Assembly (NCBI GenBank): GCA_905215795.1
Contig: CAJMRV010000011.1
Span: forward strand, 1-23,117
Direction: 5' to 3'
DNA length: 23,117 nucleotides
From: an uncultured bacterium
GTDB taxonomy: Bacteria; Pseudomonadota; Gammaproteobacteria; Burkholderiales; Burkholderiaceae_F
Shown: positions 15,539-23,117 of the stretch, one piece after another
Numbering within the stretch: position 1 is the first letter of the stretch
How the letters are laid out: each line of letters opens with the position of its first letter
Position numbers and translations under genes: made by a program
Notes under the pieces: model-generated
What the model saw: only the letters and a program-made list of their open reading frames with translations
Database searches by the model: none
What the model was told of the DNA's origin: nothing

Positions 15539-15570
15539 AAGAGCCCCGCGGATGCATCCATCCGCGGGGC
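15539..15570 (-). terminator. Hairpin terminator or attenuator between yicC and gmk
   Basis: A perfect 12-bp stem (15543-15554 with 15559-15570) with a 4-nt loop; on the minus strand TCTTTGT follows. It ends only 20 bases before the gmk start codon, so it could end yicC transcripts or modulate gmk. Confidence 0.6.
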
Positions 15571-15601
15571 CATTCATTTTACCTTTTCGTAGCGCTCCGT
15601 G

Positions 15602-15627
15602 GGAGGTTTTCCGCAGGGAAATCCTCC
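15602..15627 (-). other. Second hairpin just after the yicC stop
   Basis: GGAGG-T-TTTCC (15602-15612) pairs with GGAAA-T-CCTCC (15617-15627), ten pairs with one mismatch and a 4-nt loop. It starts 10 bases past the yicC stop. No U-tract follows; with the hairpin at 15543-15570 it forms a tandem pair. Confidence 0.45.
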
Positions 15628-15636
15628 GCCGTGGGA

Positions 15637-16536
15637 TCACTCGATGTTTTGGATCTGTTCGCGCATCTGCTCGATGACGACCTTGAGCTCGAGCGCGGCG
15701 TTCGTCATCTCAATCGCGGCGGCCTTCGAGCCGAGCGTGTTCGCCTCGCGGTTCATCTCCTGGACGAGGAAGTCGAGGCGGCGGCCGATCGGGCCGCCCT
15801 TGTCGAGGGTGCGGCGCATTTCGGCGACGTGGGTGAGCAGGCGGTTCATCTCCTCCTCGACGTCCATGCGCACGGCGTAGAGGGTCACTTCCTGACGGAT
15901 GCGTTCGTTGATCTCCTCGCGCGAGAGCGTGGCGTTCTCGGCGAGCTGCGAGGAGAGCGCGCTTTCAAGGCGTTCCTGGAGCTTGCCGTTGATGTGGGCG
16001 AGGATGTCGGGAAGGCGCTTCTGGACCTGGGCGACGACGGCCTCGATCTGCACGCAGTTGTTCCGGAGCACGGCGGCGAGCGCCTCGCCCTCGCGGTTCC
16101 TCGTGCCGATGAACTGTTCGAGCGCGGTCTTGAGGAGGGAGACCACCTGGGCGACGACCTTCTCCTGGTCGGGGGTGTGCGTTTCGAGCACGCCCGGCAT
16201 CTTCATGAGGTCGGAGACGCTCAGGCGGCGCGCTTCGGGGGCGGTCTCGAGCACGGCGTCCTGCAGGGCGAGCACGCGTTCGAGGGCGGCGCGGTTGAGG
16301 AGCACCGGAGCGGATTCGCCGTCCGAGAGGACCGAGAAGCGGGCCTCGACCTTGCCTCGGGCGAGGGCGCCCTGGATGGTTTCGCGGACCGCCGTCTCCA
16401 TGAAGCGGAGGTCTTCGGGAAGCCTCAGTGTGAGATCGAGGAATCGGGCGTTGACGGACCGGAGCTCGATCGAGATCGAGCCGAGGTCGCAGGTTCCGTT
16501 GGCGACGGTGTAACCGGTCATGCTGCAGACAGCCAT
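15637..16536 (-). CDS. yicC: YicC family endoribonuclease
   Basis: YicC proteins are conserved bacterial endoribonucleases; E. coli YicC has been linked to degradation of the small RNA RyhB. The 299-residue product has both family parts: N-terminal SMTGYTVANG and ELRSVNARFLDLTLRLPE (about residues 5-42) with ARGKVEARF (about 59-67), and the C-terminal region ending in DFLVQEMNREANTLGSKA (about 255-272) and IEQMREQIQNIE, the near-invariant YicC tail. AGGAG lies 8 bases before the ATG. It heads the yicC-gmk-rpoZ-spoT block and diverges from rph; two RNA-processing genes thus share one promoter region of about 178 bases. Confidence 0.95.
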   Translation of the reverse strand: MAVCSMTGYTVANGTCDLGSISIELRSVNARFLDLTLRLPEDLRFMETAVRETIQGALARGKVEARFSVLSDGESAPVLLNRAALERVLALQDAVLETAPEARRLSVSDLMKMPGVLETHTPDQEKVVAQVVSLLKTALEQFIGTRNREGEALAAVLRNNCVQIEAVVAQVQKRLPDILAHINGKLQERLESALSSQLAENATLSREEINERIRQEVTLYAVRMDVEEEMNRLLTHVAEMRRTLDKGGPIGRRLDFLVQEMNREANTLGSKAAAIEMTNAALELKVVIEQMREQIQNIE

Positions 16537-16714
16537 GTTGATGCTCCTGAAATGTTCTTGAAGGGGTCCGCCGATTTCGTTTCGACTTTGTTTTCGGCGG
16601 CGCCGCGTCCATTGTACTCAATCGGCGGGTCCCGCCCCCGGCGGGGAGCCCCTCGGGAAGGCCTCCGATGCGTTACGATAAGGCATCCCAATGAACCAAC
16701 GAGGATTCAAAGTC

Positions 16715-17458
16715 ATGGCCAATTGTTCCTGCAACCAAGAGGCGCGTCACGATTCGCGCCTTCCCGATCAACTCCGTCCCGTCTCCTTCGTGCGCGGCTA
16801 CACCAAGCACGCCGAAGGCAGCGTGCTCGTGAGCGTGGGCGACACCAAGGTGATCGTCACGGTGAGCGTCACCCCGGGCGTGCCCAAGTTCCTCACGGGT
16901 CAGGGCAAGGGCTGGGTCACGGCCGAGTACGGCCTCCTGCCCCGCGCCACCGGCACGCGCTGCGACCGCGAGGCGGCCCGCGGCAAGCAGTCGGGACGCA
17001 CCCAGGAGATCCAGCGCCTGATCGGCCGGAGCCTGCGCGGCGTCGTCGATCTTGAGAAGCTCGGTGAGAACACCCTGCAGGTCGACTGCGACGTCATCCA
17101 GGCCGACGGCGGCACGCGTTGCGCTTCGATCGCCGGAGCCTGGGTGGCCCTGCACGACGCCGTCGAGTGGATGCTCCGCGGAGGCCTGATCACGGAGAAT
17201 CCGATCAAGACCCAGCTGAGTGCCATCTCCGTGGGCGTCGTCGGCGGGCGCCCCGTCCTCGACCTCGACTACGTGGAGGATTCCGGCTGCGACACCGACA
17301 TGAATGTCGTGATGACCGGCAGGGGCGACTTCATCGAGATCCAGGGGACGGCCGAGGGCGACGCCTTCTCCGAGGCCACGCTCCTCGAACTCCTCGCCCT
17401 GGCGAGGAAGGGGAACATGGAGATCATGCGCCTGCAGCGCGAAGCCCTGGGGGAATGA
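16715..17458 (+). CDS. rph: Ribonuclease PH
   Basis: Phosphorolytic 3'-5' exoribonuclease that trims tRNA 3' ends; forms a hexameric ring. The 247-residue product has the core PDQLRPVSFVRGYTKHAEGS, GQGKGWVTAEYGLLPRATGTR, the phosphate- and RNA-binding DREAARGKQSGRTQEIQRLIGRS (given by its ends, about residues 83-105), QADGGTRCASIAGA with the phosphate-binding GTR, and the closing IQGTAEGDAFS. A Cys-rich leader (CSC) precedes the family start. Two in-frame ATGs exist: 16691 (AAGG 7 bases upstream) and 16715 (AGGA 9 bases upstream). I prefer 16715 because it is closer to the usual 238 residues. Its stop overlaps an ATG of the rdgB frame in ATGA. Confidence 0.93.
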   Translation: MANCSCNQEARHDSRLPDQLRPVSFVRGYTKHAEGSVLVSVGDTKVIVTVSVTPGVPKFLTGQGKGWVTAEYGLLPRATGTRCDREAARGKQSGRTQEIQRLIGRSLRGVVDLEKLGENTLQVDCDVIQADGGTRCASIAGAWVALHDAVEWMLRGGLITENPIKTQLSAISVGVVGGRPVLDLDYVEDSGCDTDMNVVMTGRGDFIEIQGTAEGDAFSEATLLELLALARKGNMEIMRLQREALGE

Positions 17459-17460
17459 CG

Positions 17461-18069
17461 ATGATGAACGAAAGGAAGCTGGTCCTCGCGACCAACAACA
17501 AGGGGAAGATGCGTGAGTTCGACGCGATGTTCGCGCCGCTCGGCATCGAGGTGGTCAACCAGGGCGCCCTTGGTGTGGGCGGCTGCGAGGAGCCCTTCGG
17601 GACGTTCCTCGAGAACGCCCTCGAGAAGGCCCGCCACGCCTCGCGCGAGACGGGGCTCCCCGCGATGGCCGACGATTCGGGCATCTGCGTGAACGCCCTC
17701 ATGGGCGCCCCAGGCGTGCATTCGGCGCGTTACTCGGGAGTCCAGGGCGATGACGCCGCCAACAACGCGCTCCTCGTGAAGAACCTCCGGGGCGAGCAGA
17801 ACCGCCGCGCGCACTTCATCTGCGTGCTCGTCGCGGTGAGGACGCCCGAGGATCCCGAGCCGCTCGTCGCGGTCGGCCGCTGGTTTGGCGAGATCGTCGA
17901 CCAGGCGGGCGGCACGGGCGGCTTCGGCTACGATCCGCACTTCTTCGTGCCCGAACTGGGCCGTACGGCGGCCGAGCTCGAGCCCGCTGAGAAGAACCGC
18001 CTAAGCCACCGCGGCCAGGCACTCCGCGCGATGGTGCCGCTTCTGAAGAACGTCTGGGGTTGGTCGTGA
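17461..18069 (+). CDS. rdgB: XTP/dITP (non-canonical purine NTP) pyrophosphatase
   Basis: Removes ITP, dITP and XTP from nucleotide pools. The 202-residue product carries the HAM1/RdgB landmarks in order: the N-terminal substrate loop LATNNKGKMREF (about residues 7-18), FLENALEKARHAS (about 50-62), the catalytic ADDSG (about 69-73), GVHSARYSG (about 82-90), and the base-recognition GGFGYDPHFFVPE and SHRGQAL near the C-terminus. ATGs occur at 17455, 17461 and 17464; GGGGGA ending at 17454 is best spaced for 17461. It is coupled at both ends, with rph overlapping upstream and hemW starting inside its stop (GTGA). Confidence 0.95.
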   Translation: MMNERKLVLATNNKGKMREFDAMFAPLGIEVVNQGALGVGGCEEPFGTFLENALEKARHASRETGLPAMADDSGICVNALMGAPGVHSARYSGVQGDDAANNALLVKNLRGEQNRRAHFICVLVAVRTPEDPEPLVAVGRWFGEIVDQAGGTGGFGYDPHFFVPELGRTAAELEPAEKNRLSHRGQALRAMVPLLKNVWGWS

Positions 18070-19223
18070 GCTTCACTGCCGCCGATATTCGGGCGGTTCC
18101 GCTCGGCCTCTACATCCACTGGCCGTGGTGCGTGAGGAAGTGTCCATACTGCGACTTCAATTCCCACGCCCTCGGGCGGACGGACAACGAGTCGCGCTAC
18201 GTCGACGCTCTCCTCGCCGACCTCGATGCCTCGGCGGGGCTCGATGCGGGGCGGCCCCTGCGTTCGGTCTTCATCGGCGGGGGGACACCCAATCTGATGA
18301 CGCCCGCCGCGGTGGAACGCCTCCTCGAGGGGATCTCGAAGCGCTTCACCCTCGCCGGGGATTGTGAAATCACCATGGAGGCCAATCCCGGCGCCGCGGA
18401 GGCGGACCGCTTCGGGAGCTTCCGCGCCCTCGGCGTCAACCGCATCTCGCTCGGGGTGCAGAGCTTCTCCGACGAACGCCTCGCCCGTCTGGGGCGCATC
18501 CACAAGGTGGCCGACGTGCTCGCGGCGGTCGACGAGGTCGCCCGCTATTTCGACGACTTCAACCTCGACATGATGTTCGCCCTTCCGGGGCAGACCCTTG
18601 AAGACCTCGATGCGGAGCTCTCGCGCCTCGTGTCGATGGGCTCGAGCCACCTGTCGTGCTACCAGCTCACGATCGAGGAGGGGACCGCCTTCGCGCGCCG
18701 CCTCCCCGAGGGGCTGCCCGACGACGACATGCTCGCCGACATGGCCGACCTCGTCCACGAGCGGCTCACTTCGGCCGGTTTCGAACACTACGAGGTGTCG
18801 GGCTACGCGAAGCCGGGGTGGCGGTGCGTGCACAACCTCAACTACTGGACCTTCGGTGACTACCTCGCCGCGGGCGCTGGCGCGCACGGCAAGCACACCA
18901 CCGCCGACGGGGTCTTCAGGACCGTGAGGGAGTCCTCACCCGCCCGGTACATGACACTGGCGGAGGAAGGCGCCGTGGTCGAGACCCGTCGCGTTGAAAC
19001 GGAGGACCTCCCCTTCGAGTACATGCTCAATGCGCTCCGCTTGACCGAAGGGTTCGACTTGGCGGACTTCGAGGTGAGGACGGGCCTTCCGGCCGCGTTA
19101 ATCCGGAACCGGCTCGACTCGCTTTCCGGAAAGGGGCTCCTCGTCCTCGACGGAGGATGGGTCTGTCTCACCCCGCTCGGACGCGCCTTCCTCTCCGACG
19201 TTCAGGAAGCGTTCCTTGATTGA
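18066..19223 (+). CDS. hemW: Heme chaperone HemW (radical SAM)
   Basis: HemW is a radical-SAM protein that binds heme and delivers it to respiratory proteins; it was long annotated as an oxygen-independent coproporphyrinogen oxidase. The 385-residue product has the cluster motif CVRKCPYC at residues 22-29 (C22, C26, C29), the SAM-binding FIGGGTPNLM, ITMEANPG, NRISLGVQSF and LMMFALPGQT-like NLDMMFALPGQT segments, and a C-terminal HemW wheel domain. The N-terminal extension of true HemN is absent, supporting HemW. The GTG at 18066 overlaps the rdgB stop in GTGA; a TTG at 18060 is in frame but unlikely. A perfect palindrome follows 12 bases past its stop. Confidence 0.95.
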   Translation: MSFTAADIRAVPLGLYIHWPWCVRKCPYCDFNSHALGRTDNESRYVDALLADLDASAGLDAGRPLRSVFIGGGTPNLMTPAAVERLLEGISKRFTLAGDCEITMEANPGAAEADRFGSFRALGVNRISLGVQSFSDERLARLGRIHKVADVLAAVDEVARYFDDFNLDMMFALPGQTLEDLDAELSRLVSMGSSHLSCYQLTIEEGTAFARRLPEGLPDDDMLADMADLVHERLTSAGFEHYEVSGYAKPGWRCVHNLNYWTFGDYLAAGAGAHGKHTTADGVFRTVRESSPARYMTLAEEGAVVETRRVETEDLPFEYMLNALRLTEGFDLADFEVRTGLPAALIRNRLDSLSGKGLLVLDGGWVCLTPLGRAFLSDVQEAFLD

Positions 19224-19235
19224 CGCAGATTAACG

Positions 19236-19255
19236 GGTGCGAACGCGTTCGCACC
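19236..19255. repeat. Perfect 20-nt palindrome between hemW and glnA
   Basis: GGTGCGAACG and its reverse complement CGTTCGCACC abut exactly. As RNA it would form an 8-bp stem with a CGCG loop, but no U-tract follows, so it is a poor terminator. As DNA its outer half-sites (GGTGC...GCACC) are the NtrC half-sites in reversed order, and its centre is about 33 bp upstream of the centre of the NtrC dyad at 19271-19287. Confidence 0.7.
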
Positions 19256-19270
19256 GACAACACGGCATTG

Positions 19271-19287
19271 CGCACCACTTTGGTGCG
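19271..19287 (+). promoter_or_regulatory. NtrC-binding enhancer site of glnA
   Basis: CGCACCACTTTGGTGCG is a perfect dyad and matches the known NtrC consensus GCACCA-N3-TGGTGC. Its centre is about 118 bp before the expected sigma54 start, within the range of enhancer positions at enterobacterial glnA (about -108 and -140). NtrC phosphate bound here would activate the sigma54 promoter at 19371-19387. Confidence 0.85.
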
Positions 19288-19292
19288 ATAAT
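19284..19292 (+). promoter_or_regulatory. Possible extended -10 sigma70 promoter overlapping the NtrC site
   Basis: TGCGATAAT is an extended -10 (TGN plus GATAAT). No good -35 lies 16-18 bases upstream. It overlaps the right NtrC half-site, so NtrC binding would block it, the arrangement known for E. coli glnAp1. The boxes alone do not prove use. Confidence 0.4.
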
Positions 19293-19370
19293 GGCTCACG
19301 ACGGGGCGCGGAGGGCGCGTCGCGGGGCGCCTCGGACCGACTCCCTCCGCAACGCCGCGTGTCCGGCTGA

Positions 19371-19387
19371 TTGGCATGGAATTTGCT
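19371..19387 (+). promoter_or_regulatory. Sigma54 promoter of glnA
   Basis: TTGGCATGGAATTTGCT matches the sigma54 consensus TTGGCACG-N4-TTGCT with one mismatch. The invariant GG (19373-19374) and GC (19385-19386) are ten bases apart. A start near 19397 leaves a leader of about 85 nt before glnA. Confidence 0.88.
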
Positions 19388-19482
19388 TCAATCAAGGGCA
19401 CAGGCCTGAACCTGCTCCACCTTTTTCACGTTCAGCTTTACGCACACCGCCGCAGACCGGCGATTTTTGGAGAATGAACAAT

Positions 19483-20898
19483 ATGACGACATCCCCCGCT
19501 GATGTTTTACAGATGATCAAGGACAACGACGTCAAGTTCGTCGACTTTCATCTTACCGACATAAATGGCAAAGAAATGCACGTCTCGGTGCCCGCTGACG
19601 CGGTCGATGAAGACACCTTCGAGCTCGGCCAGCCCTTCGACGGCTCGTCGTTCGCCGGCTGGCGCGGCATCGAAGCCTCCGACATGATGCTCATTCCCGA
19701 CCCGGACTCGGCCCGCATGGACCCGTTCCGCGAGGCCAACACGCTCGTGCTCCAGTGCGACGTGCACGAGCCCAACACCGGCAAGGGCTACGACCGCGAC
19801 CCGCGCTCGATCGCCCGCCGCGCCGAGGCCTATCTGAAGTCGACCGGCATCGGCGACACGGCCTACTTCGGTCCGGAACCCGAATTCTTCATCTTCGACG
19901 CGATCCGCTGGGACCGCGCCCCCGGCCGCAGCTTCTTCGAGATCGAATGCGAGGAAGGCCCCTGGGCGAGCGGCAAGGCCATCGAGGGCGGCAACCTCGG
20001 CCACCGCAACCGCATGAAGGGCGGCTACTTCCCGGTCTCCCCGGTCGACAGCCTCGCCGACATCCGCGCCGAGATGTGCGTCCTCCTTGAACAGCAGGGC
20101 GTTCCCGTCGAGATCCACCACCACGAGGTGGGCGGCGCCGGCCAGTGCGAGATCGGCACCCGCTTCAGCACGCTCGTCGAGCGCGCCGACTGGACGCAGA
20201 TCCTCAAGTACACGGTCCACAACGTCGCGGCCGCCTACGGCAAGACCGCGACCTTCATGCCCAAGCCCGTCGAGGGCGACAACGGCTCGGGCATGCACGT
20301 CCACCAGTCCATCTGGAAGGACGGCGTGAACCTCTTCAGCGGCAACGGCTACTCCGGCCTTTCCGAAACGGCGCTCTTCTACATCGGCGGCGTGATCAAG
20401 CACGCCCGCGCCCTCAACGCCATCACGAACCCGGGGATCAACTCCTACCGTCGTCTCGTGCCCGGCTTCGAGGCGCCCGTGAAGCTCGCCTACTCGGCTT
20501 CGAACCGCTCCGCCTCGATCCGCATCCCGCACGTGACGAGCCCGAAGGCCCGCCGCGTCGAAGTGCGCTTCCCCGATCCGCTCTGCAACCCGTACCTCGG
20601 TTTCTCGGCCCTCCTGATGGCCGGTCTCGACGGCATCCAGAACAAGATCGACCCGGGCGAGGCCGCCACGAAGAACCTCTACGACCTTCCGCCCGAGGAG
20701 AGCGCCAAGATCCCGACGGTCTGCGCCTCCCTGAGCGAAGCGCTCGCCGCGCTCGACGCGGACCGCGAGTTCCTCACCCGCGGCGGCGTCTTCTCCAACG
20801 AGTTCATTGACGCCTTCATCGAACTGAAGATGCAGGAGGTCACGCGCGCCCGCCAGGCGGTCACCGCGCTCGACTTCGACATGTACTACTCGCTTTAA
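19483..20898 (+). CDS. glnA: Glutamine synthetase type I
   Basis: Condenses ammonium and glutamate to glutamine with ATP; dodecameric, the main ammonia-assimilation enzyme. The 471-residue product is full length and has the beta-Grasp N-terminus (PADVLQMIKDNDVKFVDFHL), catalytic EIHHHEVGGAGQCEIG, NGSGMHVHQS, and the NPGINSYRRLVPGFEAP loop. Y400 in KNLYDLPPEE is the adenylylation site, so control by GlnE is expected (glnE is not in the window). GGAGA touches an ATG at 19474 but is correctly spaced (9 bases) for the ATG at 19483, which also gives the family N-terminus. A sigma54 promoter and NtrC site lie upstream; an intrinsic terminator separates it from ntrB. Confidence 0.98.
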   Translation: MTTSPADVLQMIKDNDVKFVDFHLTDINGKEMHVSVPADAVDEDTFELGQPFDGSSFAGWRGIEASDMMLIPDPDSARMDPFREANTLVLQCDVHEPNTGKGYDRDPRSIARRAEAYLKSTGIGDTAYFGPEPEFFIFDAIRWDRAPGRSFFEIECEEGPWASGKAIEGGNLGHRNRMKGGYFPVSPVDSLADIRAEMCVLLEQQGVPVEIHHHEVGGAGQCEIGTRFSTLVERADWTQILKYTVHNVAAAYGKTATFMPKPVEGDNGSGMHVHQSIWKDGVNLFSGNGYSGLSETALFYIGGVIKHARALNAITNPGINSYRRLVPGFEAPVKLAYSASNRSASIRIPHVTSPKARRVEVRFPDPLCNPYLGFSALLMAGLDGIQNKIDPGEAATKNLYDLPPEESAKIPTVCASLSEALAALDADREFLTRGGVFSNEFIDAFIELKMQEVTRARQAVTALDFDMYYSL

Positions 20899-20974
20899 AC
20901 GCGGAGCCGCCGGCCCGCCGTCCTCCGAGGCGGCGCACCGGCGAGCCGGCCACAAGCCGGCACCAGTTCACCAG

Positions 20975-21009
20975 GGGCGGATCTCGGAGAGTCGGGATCC
21001 GCCCTTTTT
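20975..21009 (+). terminator. Intrinsic terminator between glnA and glnL
   Basis: GGGCGGATC (20975-20983) pairs perfectly with GATCCGCCC (20996-21004), 12-nt loop, followed by TTTTT. It ends 17 bases before the ntrB start, so readthrough probably sets low ntrBC levels, as in glnALG of enterobacteria. The 20899-20974 stretch before it is GC-rich with several minor inverted repeats and no gene. Confidence 0.92.
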
Positions 21010-21025
21010 CATCCAAAGGGAAATC

Positions 21026-22153
21026 ATGAATCGAACCTCCGAGCACCGGCGCGGCCTCCCTCCTGTGTCCGCCTGGGAGGTGCTCTCCACGTCGGTGCTC
21101 CTGCTCGACGCCGCCGGAGGGGTCCTCTGGGCGAACCCCGCCGCGGAATCGCTTCTCGGCCGCCCTCTGAAGGGGCTTCTCGGGAAGTCCGCCGGGGTGT
21201 TCCTCGAAGTGCTCGGCGACTGGTTCGCCGACGGGAGGACGCATTCGGGCGCCGTCTTCGAGACCGACCTGGAGCGGATCAATCAGAGCGCCCGCCCCGA
21301 GCGGGTGCGCGTCCGGGCGACGCTCTCCCCGGTGCCCGCGGGGCTCCTCGCCGACGGGGACGCCGCCGGCGCCGCGTTCTTCGTCGAGGTCGTGGCCCTC
21401 GAGGACACCCTCAGGATCGAGCGCGACGAAGTGGTCTCCCGCATGTTCGACGCGAACCGGGACATCCTGAGGAACCTCGCCCATGAAATCAAGAACCCCC
21501 TGGGTGGGATCCGAGGGGCGGCGCAGCTCCTCGACGCGGACCTGACGGATCCGTCCGACAGGGAGTGCACCAAGATCATCATCGACGAGGCGACCCGCCT
21601 GCAGACGCTCGTCGACCGCTTCCTCGTCCCCTATCGGGCCCCCGACAACGTCGAGCCCCTCAACGTCCATGAGATCCTCGAGAAGGTGAGGACGCTGCTC
21701 TCCCTGGAGTACAAGGGGGTGGTCCGTTTCGAGAGGGACTACGACATCTCGGCCCCGGCCGTGAGGGGGGACAGGAACCGGCTCACGCAGGTCTTCCTCA
21801 ACCTCGCGAGGAACGCCGCCCAGGCGCTCGAAGGGGTGGAGGACCATCCGGACCCGAGGATCCGCCTGAAGACGCGCCTCGTGCGCGACGTCCTCTCGGG
21901 GACGGTCAGGCTCAGGAAGGCGCTCGAGGTGGAGGTCGAGGACAACGGCCCAGGCATTCCGAGGGAGATGATGACGAAGATCTTCTACCCCCTCGTGACG
22001 GGGCGCGCCGAGGGCACCGGCCTCGGACTTTCGATCGCGCAGACCTTCATCCACCAGGCGGGTGGATCGCTCGCGGCGGAGAGCGCCCCGGGGCGCACCG
22101 TCTTCCGCGTGATCCTGCCGCTCGCAGACAACAACAGCAAGAACAAGGAGTGA
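21026..22153 (+). CDS. glnL: Nitrogen regulation sensor histidine kinase NtrB
   Basis: Cytosolic kinase/phosphatase that, under PII control, phosphorylates NtrC when nitrogen is scarce. The 375-residue product has an N-terminal PAS domain (about residues 14-125), a dimerisation/phosphoacceptor helix with H153 in RNLAHEIKNPLGGIRGAAQLL (named here by its ends), and a catalytic ATPase domain with N box LARNAAQAL, G1 box EDNGPGIP and G2 box GTGLGLSIAQ. No membrane segment is present, as expected for NtrB. AAGGGA lies 5 bases before the ATG. It follows glnA behind a terminator and ends 3 bases before the ntrC start region. Confidence 0.96.
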   Translation: MNRTSEHRRGLPPVSAWEVLSTSVLLLDAAGGVLWANPAAESLLGRPLKGLLGKSAGVFLEVLGDWFADGRTHSGAVFETDLERINQSARPERVRVRATLSPVPAGLLADGDAAGAAFFVEVVALEDTLRIERDEVVSRMFDANRDILRNLAHEIKNPLGGIRGAAQLLDADLTDPSDRECTKIIIDEATRLQTLVDRFLVPYRAPDNVEPLNVHEILEKVRTLLSLEYKGVVRFERDYDISAPAVRGDRNRLTQVFLNLARNAAQALEGVEDHPDPRIRLKTRLVRDVLSGTVRLRKALEVEVEDNGPGIPREMMTKIFYPLVTGRAEGTGLGLSIAQTFIHQAGGSLAAESAPGRTVFRVILPLADNNSKNKE

Positions 22154-22156
22154 TAC

Positions 22157-23117
<961 letters not shown>

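Noticed and set aside
19474..19482. Upstream ATG as the glnA start
   Set aside because: The ribosome binding site GGAGA directly touches this ATG, leaving no spacer; the ATG at 19483 is correctly spaced and matches the family N-terminus.
19507..20955. Long minus-strand open frame across glnA
   Set aside because: Shadow of glnA; composition is repetitive and no domain is recognisable.

Overview
The window is a stretch of chromosomal housekeeping DNA from a high-GC betaproteobacterium of the order Burkholderiales. The evidence is gene content and order: pepA-holC-(unknown)-valS, yicC-gmk-rpoZ-spoT on one strand, rph-rdgB-hemW on the other, and glnA-ntrB-ntrC. The size of the genes, the compact intergenic regions, an amino-acid-based transport repertoire and a low-GC glycosyltransferase islet fit a host-associated Sutterellaceae-like organism. 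That family-level placement is an inference from memory of gene order and was not tested.

Layout. Positions 1-258 hold the A+T-rich 3' end of an unrecognised plus-strand gene that runs tail-to-tail into greB (minus strand). Then come a minus-strand tRNA-Ala(CGC) with its own terminator and a small VOC/glyoxalase-fold gene, also minus. From 1724 the plus strand carries pepA, holC, a small unknown gene and valS, closed by a strong terminator at 7113-7150. A small WYL-like gene has its own promoter (7159-7188). Convergent to it is a minus-strand block of argH and an AGCS-type sodium:alanine symporter. At 10902-11254 a textbook sigma70 promoter drives a tRNA-Pro/tRNA-Arg/tRNA-His cluster ended by a perfect terminator. 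A lower-GC family-25 glycosyltransferase gene sits directly behind the tRNAs. A 15-bp stem bidirectional terminator separates it from the minus-strand yicC-gmk-rpoZ-spoT block. Divergent from yicC is the translationally coupled rph-rdgB-hemW operon.

The right end is the nitrogen-control locus. glnA (glutamine synthetase) is preceded by a near-consensus sigma54 promoter, an NtrC enhancer dyad about 118 bp upstream of the expected start, and an extended -10 box overlapping the NtrC dyad. glnA is followed by an intrinsic terminator, then ntrB (histidine kinase) and ntrC (sigma54 activator, cut by the window end). The genes therefore form a complete circuit: NtrB/NtrC activate the promoter of the operon that encodes them, as in the enterobacterial glnALG operon.

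I found no CRISPR array, insertion sequence, prophage or defence system. The most interesting non-gene structure is the glnA control region, in particular a perfect 20-nt palindrome with NtrC-like half-sites placed in reversed order about 33 bp upstream of the real NtrC dyad. The less characterised genes are the stand-alone WYL-like protein with its long GC-rich leader, the unknown gene between holC and valS, the glycosyltransferase islet and the A+T-rich fragment at the left edge.
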